Position numbers and translations under genes: made by a program. Positions 23,470 through 35,275 of a stretch of 64,000 bases of DNA are shown piece after piece. How positions within the stretch are numbered: position 1 is the stretch's first letter; every line of letters begins with the position of its first letter. The DNA is taken from the NCBI GenBank assembly GCA_963921935.1, contig OY998178.1:50894951-50958950 (forward strand), given 5' to 3'. The stretch is from Galeruca laticollis. Lineage: Eukaryota; Arthropoda; Insecta; Coleoptera; Chrysomelidae. A model generated the notes under the pieces. That model had not been told where the DNA came from. It ran no database searches and saw only the letters and a list, made by a program, of their open reading frames with translations.

Positions 23470-25039
23470 TTGTGTTATATATATCGTGAGGTGACTTTGA
23501 AAGCTCAACGAAAGACCTTGATCCCACTTGTAAGAAAAGCCTACGAGTTATATTTCGGGTTCAAAGTTGCCGGTCAAGACAAAACATGGGCTCCCACAAA
23601 ATGCTGCTGCACTTGCTCAAGAGCCTTAGCAGAATGGCTACGGGGTAGTCACATATCTATGGAGTTTGGAGTGCTAATGATTTGGTGGAAGCCTAAGAAT
23701 CATGTTAATGATTGATACTTTTGCTTAACAAATATTCTGGGATTTTCTAGTAATAGCAAGCATAAAATAGTGTATCCAAATATCCCCTCGGCCATTAGAC
23801 ATGTACCTCACGACGCTTCTAGCATACCTGTTCTTAAGCCTCCAAAGAAATATGTTGAACCAGATAATTGTGATGACCAGACGCTGGTCCAAATTTTGAT
23901 GAGGAAGTCATTTTCGAATGTAGTAGCAGCAAACAGCCACATATTTTGTATCGCTCAGGAAGAGCTCAATGATCCAGTTCGTGATTTAAATCTTCCCAAA
24001 ACAAAGGCAAAACTGTTGACAGCAGTGGAACCTTTTACAAAAGTGTGTGAAAATTTCCACGTTTTGGAAAAGGCAGACTATGCTGTCACGATATTCCAGG
24101 TTCAATGAATAAAATTGGCATTTTCTATGTACCTACCGAGTGTCGACTATTTATTGACTCTTCGATCACAAATCTAAAGGCAGTTTTGTTGTTTAATGGA
24201 AACGCACAGCTACCAGTTCCCATTGGTTAAACTGTAAATATGAAAGAAACATACTAAAACATGTAAATATTACTCCAATGCAAAAAATATTAATTAAGTC
24301 GAATATATGTGCCGATCTCAAAGTTATTGCACTGCTCACTGTATTACAGACCGGATTCCCAAAATATTGTTGTTTTTCATACAAATGGGATAACAGAGCC
24401 AGAAACCAACATTATTTAGTTATAAATTGACCGTTACGTGAAAATATTTTGTCCGGGCCGAATAACGACCTTAATGAACCCAAATCAGCAAAAAGTTTAT
24501 TTACCTCCTCTGCACATAAAACTAGGGCATATAGAAATTTTAGTTGAAACCTTACATAGGTATGGAAATGCGTTCCTTCATTTGAAAAGGAAATTCCTGC
24601 GTATAAGTGAAGCAAAGCTTAAAGAAGAAATTTTTGTGGGACCTGAAATACGGGAACATTTTATGGATCAAAATTTTACAGCTACACTTTTGAAAAGAGA
24701 AATGGGGGGAGGAATACCTTAAAAAATATATGTAGCGGCTTCCTAGGCAACAAATAGTCGTACATCTACAAATATTTAGTTGAATAACTTATCCAATCTT
24801 ATAAAGCCTTGGGTTGCAATATGTCCCTTAAGCTGCATTTTCTTCATTCATGCTTAGAATTCTTACCTGACAACTTGGGTGTAGTTTCAGACAAGCACGG
24901 CGAGAGATTTCACCAACAAATTGCTCAGATGGAGAAGCAATACCGTGGAAAATGGACCCCAAATATGCTAGCGGACTACTGTTGGACCTTTAAACATGAA
25001 TCCGTTACTGGCGAATACAAGCGAAAAAATACAAATTAA
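23470..25039 (+). pseudogene. Uncharacterised repeated arthropod gene family, decayed copy
   Basis: Four blocks in order: 23470-23715 (TLIPLVRKAYELYFGFKVAG and a Cys pair in CCCTCSRALAEWLRGS), 23770-24108 (YPNIPSAIRHVPHD, then IPVLKPPKK), about 24300-24420 (CADLKVIALLTVLQTGFPKY, YKWDNRARNQHY), and 24438-25039 (KVYLPPLHIKLGHIEILVE, FVGPEIREHF, LGVVSDKHGERFHQQIAQME, GKWTPNMLADYCWT). I recognise this as a family present in many near-identical copies in arthropod and other invertebrate genomes, with no function known to me. Conserved DxHGERFHQ and KWDxRxR motifs suggest a folded enzyme-like domain. Stops and frame changes separate the blocks, so this copy is dead. Confidence 0.65.
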
Positions 25040-27083
25040 TAAATTTTTCAATTGTATTAATCTTTTCTTTGGTAAAATGAAAAGTAGATTTTGTAAATAA
25101 TGCGTTTTTTTAATTTTTAAACATTCACCACTAGATTGCTTATAAATTGGGAGTTTCATATTTTATACTCTACCTTCTCCAAAAACTTGTGGGTGACAGG
25201 AAGAAACCGAGTGCATATTTGAATTCACTACACACAGTAGCCGCAAAGAACCCTAAAAATATTCGGAAAGCGACCAAAAGTTTTAAAATGTAGAACTGTG
25301 ATTTGGAATGATTTATATACCCTTAAAGTTCGACGTCAGGATTTCTCTGATTTTTTTAGAAATATTCTTCAAAGTCAATATTTCCACGCTCAAATTATAT
25401 GGCATATTTTTGAAATTTCTGCAATAGTATGTAGGAAAAATAATGTTGAATTTATAAACTGGCCTATGATAGACACGGCTTGTAACAGCTTCACTCGTAT
25501 GCATTTCCAATAAAAAGCAGCCATGAATAATAATGTTGCGTACATTTTTTTCAATTAAACGTTTTTTCTGTTACAATCAGACCGGCTAAGCGATTCCCTG
25601 CACGTGTTTAAGTTCATGTTAAGACTTCTTACTAGATATGTGCAAGAAATAAGTGTGCCGGGTGGATGAGTCTTTATTCACAACCTTTGAATAGATATTG
25701 CGTGATTAAAACATAAATATACCGTTGTATTCCATACAGAATTACGAAAATACCTTAAACGAAATATCACTTAATGAGACTTGCATTTTTTCTGAAGCTA
25801 CAAAAACAATTCATATGTATCCAGGCAAAAAGTCATTTTTGATTCATATTTGTATTTGTCAGAGTATGGTTTTATTCCTGTGATTTGCTGTTGAATACAT
25901 ACTAACAATAGTTAAAATCTCAACTTGTGTTCCAAAACAGCATCAAATATTCTGGGTTTTCGTTCAACTTTGAAATTTGTATATAAAGTTTTTTCTACTC
26001 ACTTCTTATCAAATCCTACTAGCATTACACTTTAAGGCAGTTTTCATTAGTTAGAATAACAGAAAAGCATAGATGATACTTGGGACAGTAAAAGAGATTT
26101 TTTCTAGTTATTTTTAGCAATACATGTTCATCTACTCATAAAATAGCTTTATGGTTTCCTTGCTTTCTAACCAGAATGATGAACTTGAGCGTTTTCACAC
26201 CTAATGAATATCCTTAAACATGCAGAGTAGTTACAGCTCTCATGCAATAAGTAATTTTATAAAATATGATGTCTCAAAATTATCCAAAGCCTATAATAAA
26301 ATTTTTTGATAAATTTGAATTATTGTTGAAAATAAGTTACACATCTTTTTCAATAAAGTTTCAATAGTATTTATGTTCCATCAATAATAGGGATGTTGAT
26401 ATTTAGTATAAAAAGGTCCTAAATTTTCAGTAATTATCCTAATAGACCACTAAAAAATATTTTTTTTGTTTGATGGTTGAAAAACTAAGAATCTCCAACT
26501 TTGAATTAAACTTCTCATGACCAGTCAAAAATGCTGTCTGTCATGATGGGTTATGTCGTGCTGCCACAGAGCTTGTAAACAAACCTCTGACATACATGTC
26601 AGTAAAACCAACACGTGAAAAATATCCTCCGATTTTTTGATGCACAATGATTTTATATATTGGATAAAAATATAATAATGATCATTAAGGTATGGTACTT
26701 GACTGTAAAAATATATATATGAAGACTCCAGAAATGTTGTGTATTAGAGTCCGCGGCGAAGTAAATATGCGAAATACCTGGCTAAAACTTGCTAAAAAGT
26801 AAAAAGCACAAGTTGTTAACAAACAAACAAACAAGAGCTTTTTGTATTTTGGCTGAATTTTGAGGATCTCTTCTTTCACCATAAGGTAAGTTAGGGTAAG
26901 AGTTTAATAAAATTATGCAAGTTCACATATATGTACTCGTAAGAATTCAACCAAAGAAAATAATTAAATTTCCGGACATCAGTCTTCCTAATATGCCGTA
27001 GCAGCAAGATCACTGAAATGGTAAAACTTTCCATTTTGTACATTTTTTTTAAACAAGGCATGTACTACACACTTGCCCCATTA
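25040..27083. other. AT-rich non-coding stretch
   Basis: No domain-bearing frame, terminal repeat or RNA gene is evident in 2 kb. An imperfect palindrome of the pogo-like terminal motif (CTACACACTTGCCCC) lies at its right edge, 27065-27079. Confidence 0.5.
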
Positions 27084-27342
27084 AGTGGGGTAAGTGTGTA
27101 GTCAAGGTATATTTTGCATATTTATGCGTTTAAAGAAGTCAGGGACATGTGTGTAAGTATGAAAAGAGCAATGTTTCATATGCTATAGAAAAATTAAAAA
27201 AGGAAAATCGATCTAAAAGTTGAAAAACTTTTTATTCGAAAATAATGAGTAAGTAAGAAGTTACAATTGCTAAATTGATCAATGATTCACATTTATGCAA
27301 AAATGGAAAAGTTACATTAAGGTTAGATGATATATTATAATT

Positions 27343-29020
27343 TTATTGAATGTTATAAACTGAAAAATTTAGTTTAAATCGTATCAGACTTCGTTTAGTA
27401 AAGGTGGGTTTAGGAAGGGTTAATGTTATATCCTCTCTGGCAATTAGAGCATATTCATTCGGGCATTTCCATGCAAAAGTTGAACAGGTTAATGGATCTA
27501 AGGAAGGTACTTTCTTGATAAATTTTATTTCCAATTTCTCTTCTCCTTTCTTTGCCGAAATAATTTGACCAACATAGCATTTCTTTGATTTTTTTCCTGA
27601 TAAAGCCACTAACACCCAGTCATCTTTCTCTATATCTTATCCATTTCCGTCATGCATGCATCAAGTTCTTCTATCTCTCTGATCTCCTCTTCTATATCGT
27701 CGTCACTGTCATTTGAGCTTTCTCCATTTTTCTTATGATTTTTCTCTACTTCAAAATTATTACTTTTATTCCCTTCCATGAGACTTTGAACTGTATCACT
27801 TGTTATGACCTCCGCACCTTTAGCCACCCTTGGTTTTTTTACATTATCAGTGGGATTCGATTGCTTAACCGTCGCCAACAGTAATTCTTGGAAGTCTACA
27901 GGATTTTCTACTTGGTTTTCTACGTTTACGCCATAGGGACCTGACTGTGGAGAGTGACTTTGATGGTTATTCAAGTCCTGATCAGGATAACGTTGCTGGT
28001 CCTTCCATCTCTTGTACGCTGCAGGATCATATTTCGCTTCGGTAACTACGCTATAGTCAACGGGGAGAATGCCACCTTTTTTAATACCGTTGCGAATTAT
28101 CTCAGGTTCTGTTTCTTTCCAAATTTGACCTACTAATGAACTAAACTTCTTTTTGGGTAGCTGTCTCCCCTCATTATGTCTTTGCCATTGGACAAGTGTT
28201 CGATCCCACTTTACTTTCAAAGACTTGAAAACGCTTAAATCTAGGGGCTGTAATATATGAGATGGATGGGGCGGAAGATTCAGAATTGTTATCGTGAGCA
28301 ACCCAGTCATCCCACATATTTTTCGCTTTGAAAACGATCAATGGGGGAGCTTTAAATCCATAAGCGCTAACAGCCATCAATAAAGTGGTATTTTCCCTTC
28401 CAGACCCAGCAGTTGTTCGCGATAAAGGAGCTCCTCGTTTTCCGACTATTTTAGTCTTAGAGGGATCCAGAGAGGAGCTCGTTTCATCTCAATTCCAAAT
28501 TTGACGAGGTTTATCGTGTAAGCTAAGGTTGTCTAACTGTTTCTTCAAGGGGTCAAAATAGTTATTTATAACAAACGGATCCAAACACTTTTTCTTGCGT
28601 ATTCCACCGGTTGGGGTTTTTTTATTGACAAATTATATCTCTTGAAGAAACCCAAAAACCAATCTTCACCCGGTCGCTCATTCTTAAATGGTGTTTTGAG
28701 GTTATTTCTAGTAACATAATGCTCAATAGTATTGAAAATGTCACGTCGTGTTAACCCCCACCCCCACTCCATCGTTATCAAACATTCGGGGAGTTCAGAT
28801 TCTTCATTGATGGGAATTGCCGTTGATCTCCTCATAGATGAACTTTTTTTGCGTCTAATTCCTCGCCTGTAGTATCTTAGCCTTATCTGGGGGATACCGT
28901 ATTTCTTATGTGCACCGTATTGGGTAATCACCCCCTACGGATTTCTGCCAATGCTCTCTGAAGAGTGGTCTCATGGAAGGTTGAACTTTTGTTAGATTTT
29001 TTTTTGTAACACCGTACCAT
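27343..29020 (-). pseudogene. Pogo/CENP-B-like transposase with internal deletion
   Basis: The likely start is ATG at 29020 (MVRCYKKKSN), typical of the N-terminal HTH. 28931-28566 gives the second HTH part (YGIPQIRLRYYRRGIRRKK, RPGEDWFLGFFKRYNLSIKK). 28380 gives VSAYGFKAPPLIVFKAKNMW. 28290-27630 gives NLPPHPSHILQPLDLSVFKS and a long acidic C-terminus. 27615-27343 gives a C-terminal GKKSKKCYVGQI domain. About 100 residues that should contain the second catalytic Asp are missing between NMWDDWVAHD and LTITILNLPPH, where the frame also shifts. Additional stops are present (after EIRRG near 28930). It is catalytically dead. The family moves DNA with TA duplications and has been domesticated repeatedly (CENP-B, Jerky). 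Confidence 0.82.
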
Positions 29021-29920
29021 GGTTACCTAGAACATAATAGAAACGCATTATTGTTCCATTTATTTGCCAGGGGGCAAGTGTGTAGTTCACTACACATTTG
29101 CCCGTAGTATTTACTACACACTTGCACACACATGAAGTTCCTGCGGAGCAACTTGTTTAGTAATTAAAATTTTGAGGTTAGATAAAAAATACAAAAATAT
29201 CATACAAAACTAAGAAATTACTTATTTTCTTGATTTGCTATCACGATTTATTCGATAAAATCACTCTGCTTTTGAGGATAGCGGCAGATTAAAAATTATC
29301 AACCAAATTATGTTCAATGCCCACACTATCATGTATTTTCTTTGGTTAGCACTGCTTGTTTCAGAATTATTTGAACTCTAGAATTCTGCATTACATCATG
29401 TCATAACATGTAGTGCACCTTGCTCATAGATGGAGCCACAATAAACCACCGAATATTACAGTGGCTTTATACAAGACAGTGGCGACAATACGTGATCAGT
29501 GTTTTGATTGGTCAGGCTGAAATCCTCCATTATTCATCAAACTTTATTTGTTTACATATATGTGTTTTAGTTGCATTCACGTAGTATTTTATATCAGATC
29601 TTTGTGTACAGCTAAAGTAAAGTGTTTTTTTTAATTTGTTGACTTAATTTCATTAGTTCGTTTGCGAATTTTTCTCCCTGATCAGGATTTTGAGCCATAC
29701 ATATTATAGTTTGCAACTGTTGAAAAGAGACCTACCTACGTTGCGGTTTTGGGGACGGTTTTGGTGTGTCTGCACAAATTATACAGCTGCAATTTGTGTG
29801 TCGCTGTTAACAAATCATCATATTTGTCGATAACAAGGTAGGTACAAAAAACTACAATTTCAAATGAATGAATAATATAACGACTGTTACTTGTTTTAGA
29901 AGCAGTGACTGTTTGGAAGT

Positions 29921-30462
29921 ATGACGGTTTATTCAGCATTGAGCTGCAAGTATTGTTCTACAAAGGGATTTGTAATGAAATATTTTTCCAAAGATCCTAC
30001 TCCTGGAAAGGAATGGACTATTAAAAGGAGAAGGGACAATTGGAAATCAATGAATGCTTCAGCACTGTGTGAGGTAAAACGTGTATTGATTTATTTTTAT
30101 TAAGGAGAAACATCTATTAAAGAGTTATTGTAATTATTATTGTTAACATGTAACTTCCATATACATACTATTTATGATAAAAATTTAAATCAGTTACCTG
30201 ATGAACTACTCAATATGTATTGAAATGTTTGGCATTTTCTTAGATGTTCTCTAAAATAATTATTACATTCTGTAATGAATTACATCTGTATTTATGTTTA
30301 AGGTACACTTTGCCCCAGAAATTGGAAAAAACTAGGCACGATGGTAGTAAGAAATTAAAATTAACAGCAGTCCCTACAATGTTCACTTTATCAAGGAAAA
30401 AGAGAAAGAAAGCTTCCTACCAAACGATAAATAGAATCCCAGCTGCCCCAGCTCATTTCTAA
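29921..30462 (+). pseudogene. THAP domain, two exons, frameshifted
   Basis: Exon 1 is 29921-30073 (51 codons): MTVYSALSCKYCSTKGF with the first CxxC, KDPTPGKEW, NWKSMNASALCE, ending at donor GAG|GTAAAA. Exon 2 begins at 30303 after TTTAAG with VHFAPE, giving the second zinc pair C-x2-H across the splice. After a small frameshift near 30320 it continues EKTRHDGSKKLKL, AVPTMF and a basic tail (SRKKRKKAS) to the stop at 30462. C-x2-C, C-x2-H and the AVPT-[IM]-F end define a THAP C2CH zinc finger, a sequence-specific DNA binder used by P transposases. No transposase body follows. Confidence 0.8.
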
Positions 30463-30656
30463 TATAAGTTTATCGACTTTGTAAATTTTATGATAATTAT
30501 GATCACTATTTTTTAACATATTCAATATTCACCGCCTTAAATTCTGTCTTCCCTGAAATTGTAATTATAAGAAATATATGTTGTACACATCTAATCTTAT
30601 CTTATGTTTTTTTATTATTTTCCCTTTCTTCCCAACAATAAAACATAATAATATGT

Positions 30657-30885
30657 TACTGTTGTAAATGAAAGTAACTGTTTCTAGATAACTCCACAAT
30701 ATATTGATAAAATGTTAAAAATTGTAAGATATTTGACAATTTTTAGTATCGAGACAGTTGTCAAATTTCTTAGAATTTTTAACATTTTATCAATATATTG
30801 TGGAACTATGTAAAAATAGTTAGTTTCATTTAAAACAGTTATATGAGTAGATTCCATAAAGTAAGGGTCGAGACAGTAAATTTAA
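30657..30885. mobile_element. PLE foldback insertion (229 bp) with 11-bp TSD
   Basis: TAATAATATGT at 30646-30656 is repeated at 30886-30896. The insert starts as a reverse-oriented PLE end (GTAACTGTTTCTAG, CCACAATATATTGATAAAATG) and folds back at about 30740 into a forward PLE end (CATTTTATCAATATATTGTGG), finishing GGGTCGAGACAGTAAATTT. It carries no coding capacity. It lies inside the P-like element, so it is the youngest layer of a three-level nest. Confidence 0.8.
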
Positions 30886-31408
30886 TAATAATATGTAATA
30901 GTATAGACAAATTTTTTATTGAAACCCAACCAATAGCAAACATCATAATATATGTGTTACCTATTTCTTCTTCAAAAATTTCAATTACAGATTTATAAGA
31001 ATACAAAATTTGTTTTTTTTTCTTAAATCAAATTATTAACTCTAGCTATTTTTATCATGGGTCATTTGGAAATATACCTAGGTATTGAAATCGTCTATCT
31101 ACTTATACCTGTAACACGAATTTACAAATAATTTCGAAATGTGTGATTTAAATTACCAGAGAAAATTATTTTTTCATAGTTCAATTAATAGGCATGCCAT
31201 AGTATGCATTATAATTACATTTTATAACTGATTTATAGCCATAAAATCAAATTCAATATCGATATCAATGTAAAATCACTATTCCGGCGTTTAAATGTTG
31301 ATGATTAATGGCGGATGGGCGGAGCTTAGGCTCTATTGTCGCCACTGTCTTGTATAAAGGCACTGTACCGAATATAATTTATGACGCCTCTACACACTTA
31401 CCCCACCT

Positions 31409-32039
31409 TACCTTATATGTCTCTTTCAGCCCATTCCTAGCGCTGTTCTTACAAAACAAATCAGCATTCAACAACGATGAAATCTATTGCTAGAAAACTA
31501 TTTTACATCAAAATAGGTCATAAATAAATCAAGGGTTAAAAAAATTCTATTTAAAACAAAACATGTTTATTGAAAGCAAAATATAAAAATATATAACATA
31601 AGGCACGATTTTTACTGGCCATATACAAAATTAACCATTCCACAATTCATATTATTTGTTCATAACAAACCCTGACACATCTTCATTCATTCGCACTCGA
31701 GACAAATTATTCGAAATATTATATTTAATTATATCTGATGCAATGCAAAATTGAGCAATTAATATATTAGTGATTTATTAAATTTGAACTGTAGTCAAAG
31801 TAAACACATTATTTATCTTATGCAAAAGATTGATTTCATCAAAAATGTATACTATAATTTCTATAATTACAATTTACCTGTAATTTATTCATTTTGTAAT
31901 CAATTCCATACTTCAAAGTCATGAGAGAATTGATAATATCATTGAGATTACCGCTGATATTGTGCTAACGTTGTATTGTCTACATTCTGATAGAATGTAT
32001 AATAAAGCTGGAAGTGACCATATGTGATCCACAGTGCAG
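31409..32039. other. AT-rich non-coding stretch
   Basis: Nothing was recognised between the pogo-like element and the next hAT relic. Confidence 0.5.
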
Positions 32040-32960
32040 TAGCTTGTTAATGAAGGCCTTTAAGCAAAATACTTTTTTGACGTTGGAAGCCTATATAGTT
32101 TCTTTTCGAATGGTGTAAAACGGTGGCAGTTTTTTCAAGAACTACCAATAAGTAAAATAATACTAAAAGTATTTGATCCTACTAGGTGGTCTCTTAGAAA
32201 CTATTCATTAGAAGCAGTATAACTTAATTTGAAAGACTTTCTAAAGGCTTTTACGAAAATAAGTTTAAAAAGCAATGCGCAATGGCGAAGAAAAAATTGA
32301 AGCAATCGCACTTGAAAAAATGTTGAATATTTATTTCATAATAGGTATATTATTTTCGAAAATTCTGTATTGTATAAATATAGTCTCAAATGTTCTTCAA
32401 AGTGAAAACTCTAATATTGCGCAGGCTTCCAATTCGCTTAAAAACGCTTTTGAAGATCTGAGTAAACTGCGTGACCAGTATGTTGAAATTCTTAGTGAAA
32501 CTTCCGATCTAGCAGCCAATTGGGTAATTAAGACTATTTCTATTGGAATGCGTTAGAAAAATCCCAAAAATATTTTGATCAACTTGCTTCTGATGTAAAG
32601 TTTACAGCTTAGGAAAAATTCAAAATGGTGGTGATATATTTCTATTCATTGAGCCCTCATTATTGGCCACGGCTGCTGATACTGAATTACAGAAGCAGGC
32701 TGAAATTCTGAAAAATCCATTCGTCTTTTGCTCAGCGTTCCGAGAAGTTATAATAGGCGCAACAACAATAGATGAGCTGGTTGATCTTATATTTTGTAAG
32801 AATCACTTTGCTAACGTGTGTACTGCTCTATTAATATTTCTAACTCCCAGAAACTTCCGCTTCTGCTGAGCGATTATTTTCCAAACTAAAACTTATTACG
32901 AACTTTTGAAGAATTAGCATCAGTCAGGAAAGCTTAATTAACTAGTTTGGCTATTTTAAG
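32040..32960 (+). pseudogene. hAT transposase C-terminal relic (ZMYM1-like)
   Basis: The main frame 32275-32556 encodes helical text (SKILYCINIVSNVLQSENSN, SNSLKNAFEDLSKLRDQY) typical of the insertion in ZMYM1-like hAT proteins. 32663-32869 gives TAADTELQKQAEIL and VCTALLIFLTPRNFRFC, where the family has VASAERSFSKLK. The next bases in another frame (around 32860-32900) read like SAERLFSKLKL. Upstream, 32180-32250 recalls the TRWSSR motif. Multiple frame breaks; the catalytic N-terminal half is gone. It differs in sequence from the hAT relic at 7.6-9.96 kb. Confidence 0.7.
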
Positions 32961-34424
32961 CATGGATAATGCGCGTGCAAATTAAATATATTTTTACACA
33001 ATTATAGATATTTTTGCAACCACATAGAACCGCAAAAAGCATTTTTAATTTGTGTTTTTTTGCTCTTTTACTATTTATTATTTATTACTGAGGCGATGTT
33101 AGTTTAATTTTTCTCTATAATATGCGCTAAAATTGTGTAAAACGTTATTTTTTACATAAAAGTTATGAAAATTTCTTTGATTTTCCTTTAGTTACATATT
33201 ATATTACAAAAATTATGATTACATTATGAAAAACGCGTATCTTTTTATACATAAGTGAAAAACTCTTCTTTTAAACATAGGGTGCCAAGGTAACTTTTGC
33301 CAACCGGTGCCGCCCAAGTTAGCCACCCCGCAGGTCAACCGAATAAAATAAATTCTTTTCTTTTGTATCACTTTTCCCCTATGGATAATAACGATTTCAG
33401 CATTTTTGTTTCATCCCTACAGGAAGCTATCATGATCCACTAAACTTTCTAAAGAAAGAACTATTTTGAAATACCTACATTGGTTCAAGTGGTTCAAAAG
33501 ATTAATTTTTCAAAAGACCTCTTGTACTTTACCCTCAACATATATAACTTGTTTCGTTACTTAATCACGATGAATAGAAAAATAATAGGCATAATCATAT
33601 TGTTCAACAATTTTTCTCCAATACTAAATTAGAGGAAAAAATGCCAATTCCGGATGATTAAGATTGGACGGAATGTATATTTTAGTTTGTTGCTCAAAGG
33701 TATTTGACATATAAATACGGTATGGAAATATACTTTCATCCTTTAGAATAGAAAATGTGACGTCTGACAATGATATAATTAACTGTATAATTCCTGTAAT
33801 CGAATTATAAATAGTTTGTGCTTGCATCAGATATTATTAAAAATTTCTTTTATATAAATAACCACAATACCCTGTAGTAGTATAGTTCAGTAATGCATAA
33901 TACAAGTTTGATTTCTAAAGTATCAATCAATAGAAAAAATTGATAATGTTACATAATTAACACATGTATGGAACTGTTTTCATGAAATCATTTATTTTCG
34001 TATTCGTGGCGCAAATGGCAAATGCGAATGTTGTCCAGTGTGGATAGATGTGATGAGTGAATCCACTGATGAGTAAATAAAACACAGCCTTTTGTAATTT
34101 TTATACGGGGTGTCAATTTGAAAACGAACGGCATTTAATATTGCCTAAGCTATTGACAGTATCATAATTTGGCGAAACACATCAATTTACATATATCAAT
34201 GGGGACAACTGTTGAGGCGTTTGTTGTCATATTACTTTCAAACCCCTGACCCCCAGGGCACCTACCCCTAAAATTTTAAATGGTAGCCCCTATTTATTTT
34301 GCCATTTTTGATAAATTTCATTATTTATTTTCGAAATTGTACTACTCAACCTCATGAATGTGTGGAATGTATTCAATTTCTAAATAGACATAATGCAACT
34401 TGTACATTTATAATTACTTTATGA
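32961..34424. other. AT-rich non-coding stretch
   Basis: Apart from a GC-richer patch at 33285-33345 and a pyrimidine-rich patch at 34235-34270, I see no structure or coding frame. Confidence 0.5.
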
Positions 34425-34475
34425 ATTGTTCAAAATGGGTTCTGTGTACCTGAACAATGGGTAACATTAATAAGA

Positions 34476-34925
34476 ATGGCAAAGGCTATAGGAAAAGTAT
34501 ACATAGTGACAGAAACAGCTCAAGAGGATTTTCTGGATTTCAAAAGCTTTGCTAACTCAAAAGACTGGAAAATAGATAGTGAAAAGCAAATGGTCAAAGT
34601 TAGGAAAATAAAAGAAATCGGTACTTCCCATGAATCTTCCAATGTCGTTTTTTTCAAATATAAGCTACCTTCAGAGTCAAAAAGTTGGGATCCGAAAAAA
34701 GCACGAAGAGAGCGACCATCTAAGATATTTCAACTTCCATCAAGATTATACAATAACTTTTTACCAATCGATAAGAATAAATTGAATCAATTGTTATGGC
34801 TTTGTGATACAGGTAAAATTCCAAAAATGTATCACGGGTTTTACAGAGATTTACATTCAAACAGGGCAGAAAATTATGGAGACAATGAAAGCACTAGAAA
34901 TGAAGAAGAAGAACTGGAACGATAG
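34476..34925 (+). CDS. Uncharacterised ORF, likely exon of a repeated gene family
   Basis: The 149-codon frame has protein-like composition: MAKAIGKVYIVTETAQEDF, a basic/acidic middle, KKARRERPSKIFQLPSRLY, LNQLLWLCDTGKIPKMYHGF and a C-terminal acidic tail ending EEELER. The same frame is open upstream to about 34425 (VPEQWVTLIR before the Met), so the true start or a splice acceptor may lie there. I recall similar proteins in multiple copies in insect genomes but no assigned function. There is no catalytic motif, signal peptide or membrane segment. It could be the last exon of a transposon-borne gene. The absence of stops over 500 bp in AT-rich DNA suggests a fairly young copy. Confidence 0.45.
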   Translation: MAKAIGKVYIVTETAQEDFLDFKSFANSKDWKIDSEKQMVKVRKIKEIGTSHESSNVVFFKYKLPSESKSWDPKKARRERPSKIFQLPSRLYNNFLPIDKNKLNQLLWLCDTGKIPKMYHGFYRDLHSNRAENYGDNESTRNEEEELER

Positions 34926-35174
34926 CGTTCGTTTATTATACTCATGTGAAATATATCTTATTGGACTATAATTAAAGTTTCAAAAAAATATTATGTATGC
35001 GCTAATTATTTATATTCCCCATTTTTTCACCGCGAATACTATACTAACCATGTGAAGAAGAAAATTCGAATTTTTAATGTGGTGAATGAATCCATACAAC
35101 CGATCCAATATATAAGTGGAGAAACAATTATAAAAATCAGCAGCCCTCATTTTCTGAAACAATCAAAAATTAAT

Positions 35175-35176
<2 letters not shown>

Positions 35177-35209
<33 letters not shown>

Positions 35210-35275
35210 TATATATAATTATGTATATATATATATATATATATTTATGTATATATATATATATATGTGTGTGTT
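35177..35275. repeat. TA-dinucleotide microsatellite with interruptions
   Basis: (TA)n runs broken by AAATATATATAATTATG and TTTATG, ending in a short GT run. It directly abuts the truncated 5' end of the LINE RT that follows. Confidence 0.9.

Larger units (their letters stand above)
29457..31367 (+). mobile_element. THAP-encoding P-like DNA element with 34-bp TIRs and 8-bp TSD
   Basis: TIRs of 34 bp with one mismatch lie at 29457-29490 (TACAGTGGCTTTATACAAG...) and 31334-31367, flanked by an exact 8-bp duplication CCGAATAT (29449-29456 and 31368-31375). Each TIR contains the direct repeat ACAGTGGC twice. Inside is a THAP zinc-finger coding region but no RNase-H-fold catalytic domain, and a PLE foldback at 30657. 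A THAP domain together with 8-bp duplications fits the P superfamily; hAT also makes 8-bp duplications and cannot be fully excluded. Length is 1911 bp, so this is an internally deleted, non-autonomous copy. Confidence 0.75.
27084..31408 (-). mobile_element. Pogo-like DNA transposon, interrupted by a P-like element
   Basis: Perfect 17-bp inverted repeats GTGGGGTAAGTGTGTAG (27085-27101) and its complement (31390-31406) flank the region, with TA at 27082-27083 and 31409-31410 as in Tc1/mariner/pogo elements. Further copies of the CTACACACTTGCCC motif occur near 27065, 29085, 29097 and 29113 in both orientations, as expected of transposase-binding sites. It carries a CENP-B-like DDE gene on the reverse strand. 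Removing the nested P-like element leaves about 2.4 kb, normal for this group. Confidence 0.75.

Noticed and set aside
35052..35273. N-terminal extension of the LINE RT frame (Tyr-Ile repeats)
   Set aside because: It is translation of a TA microsatellite, not protein.
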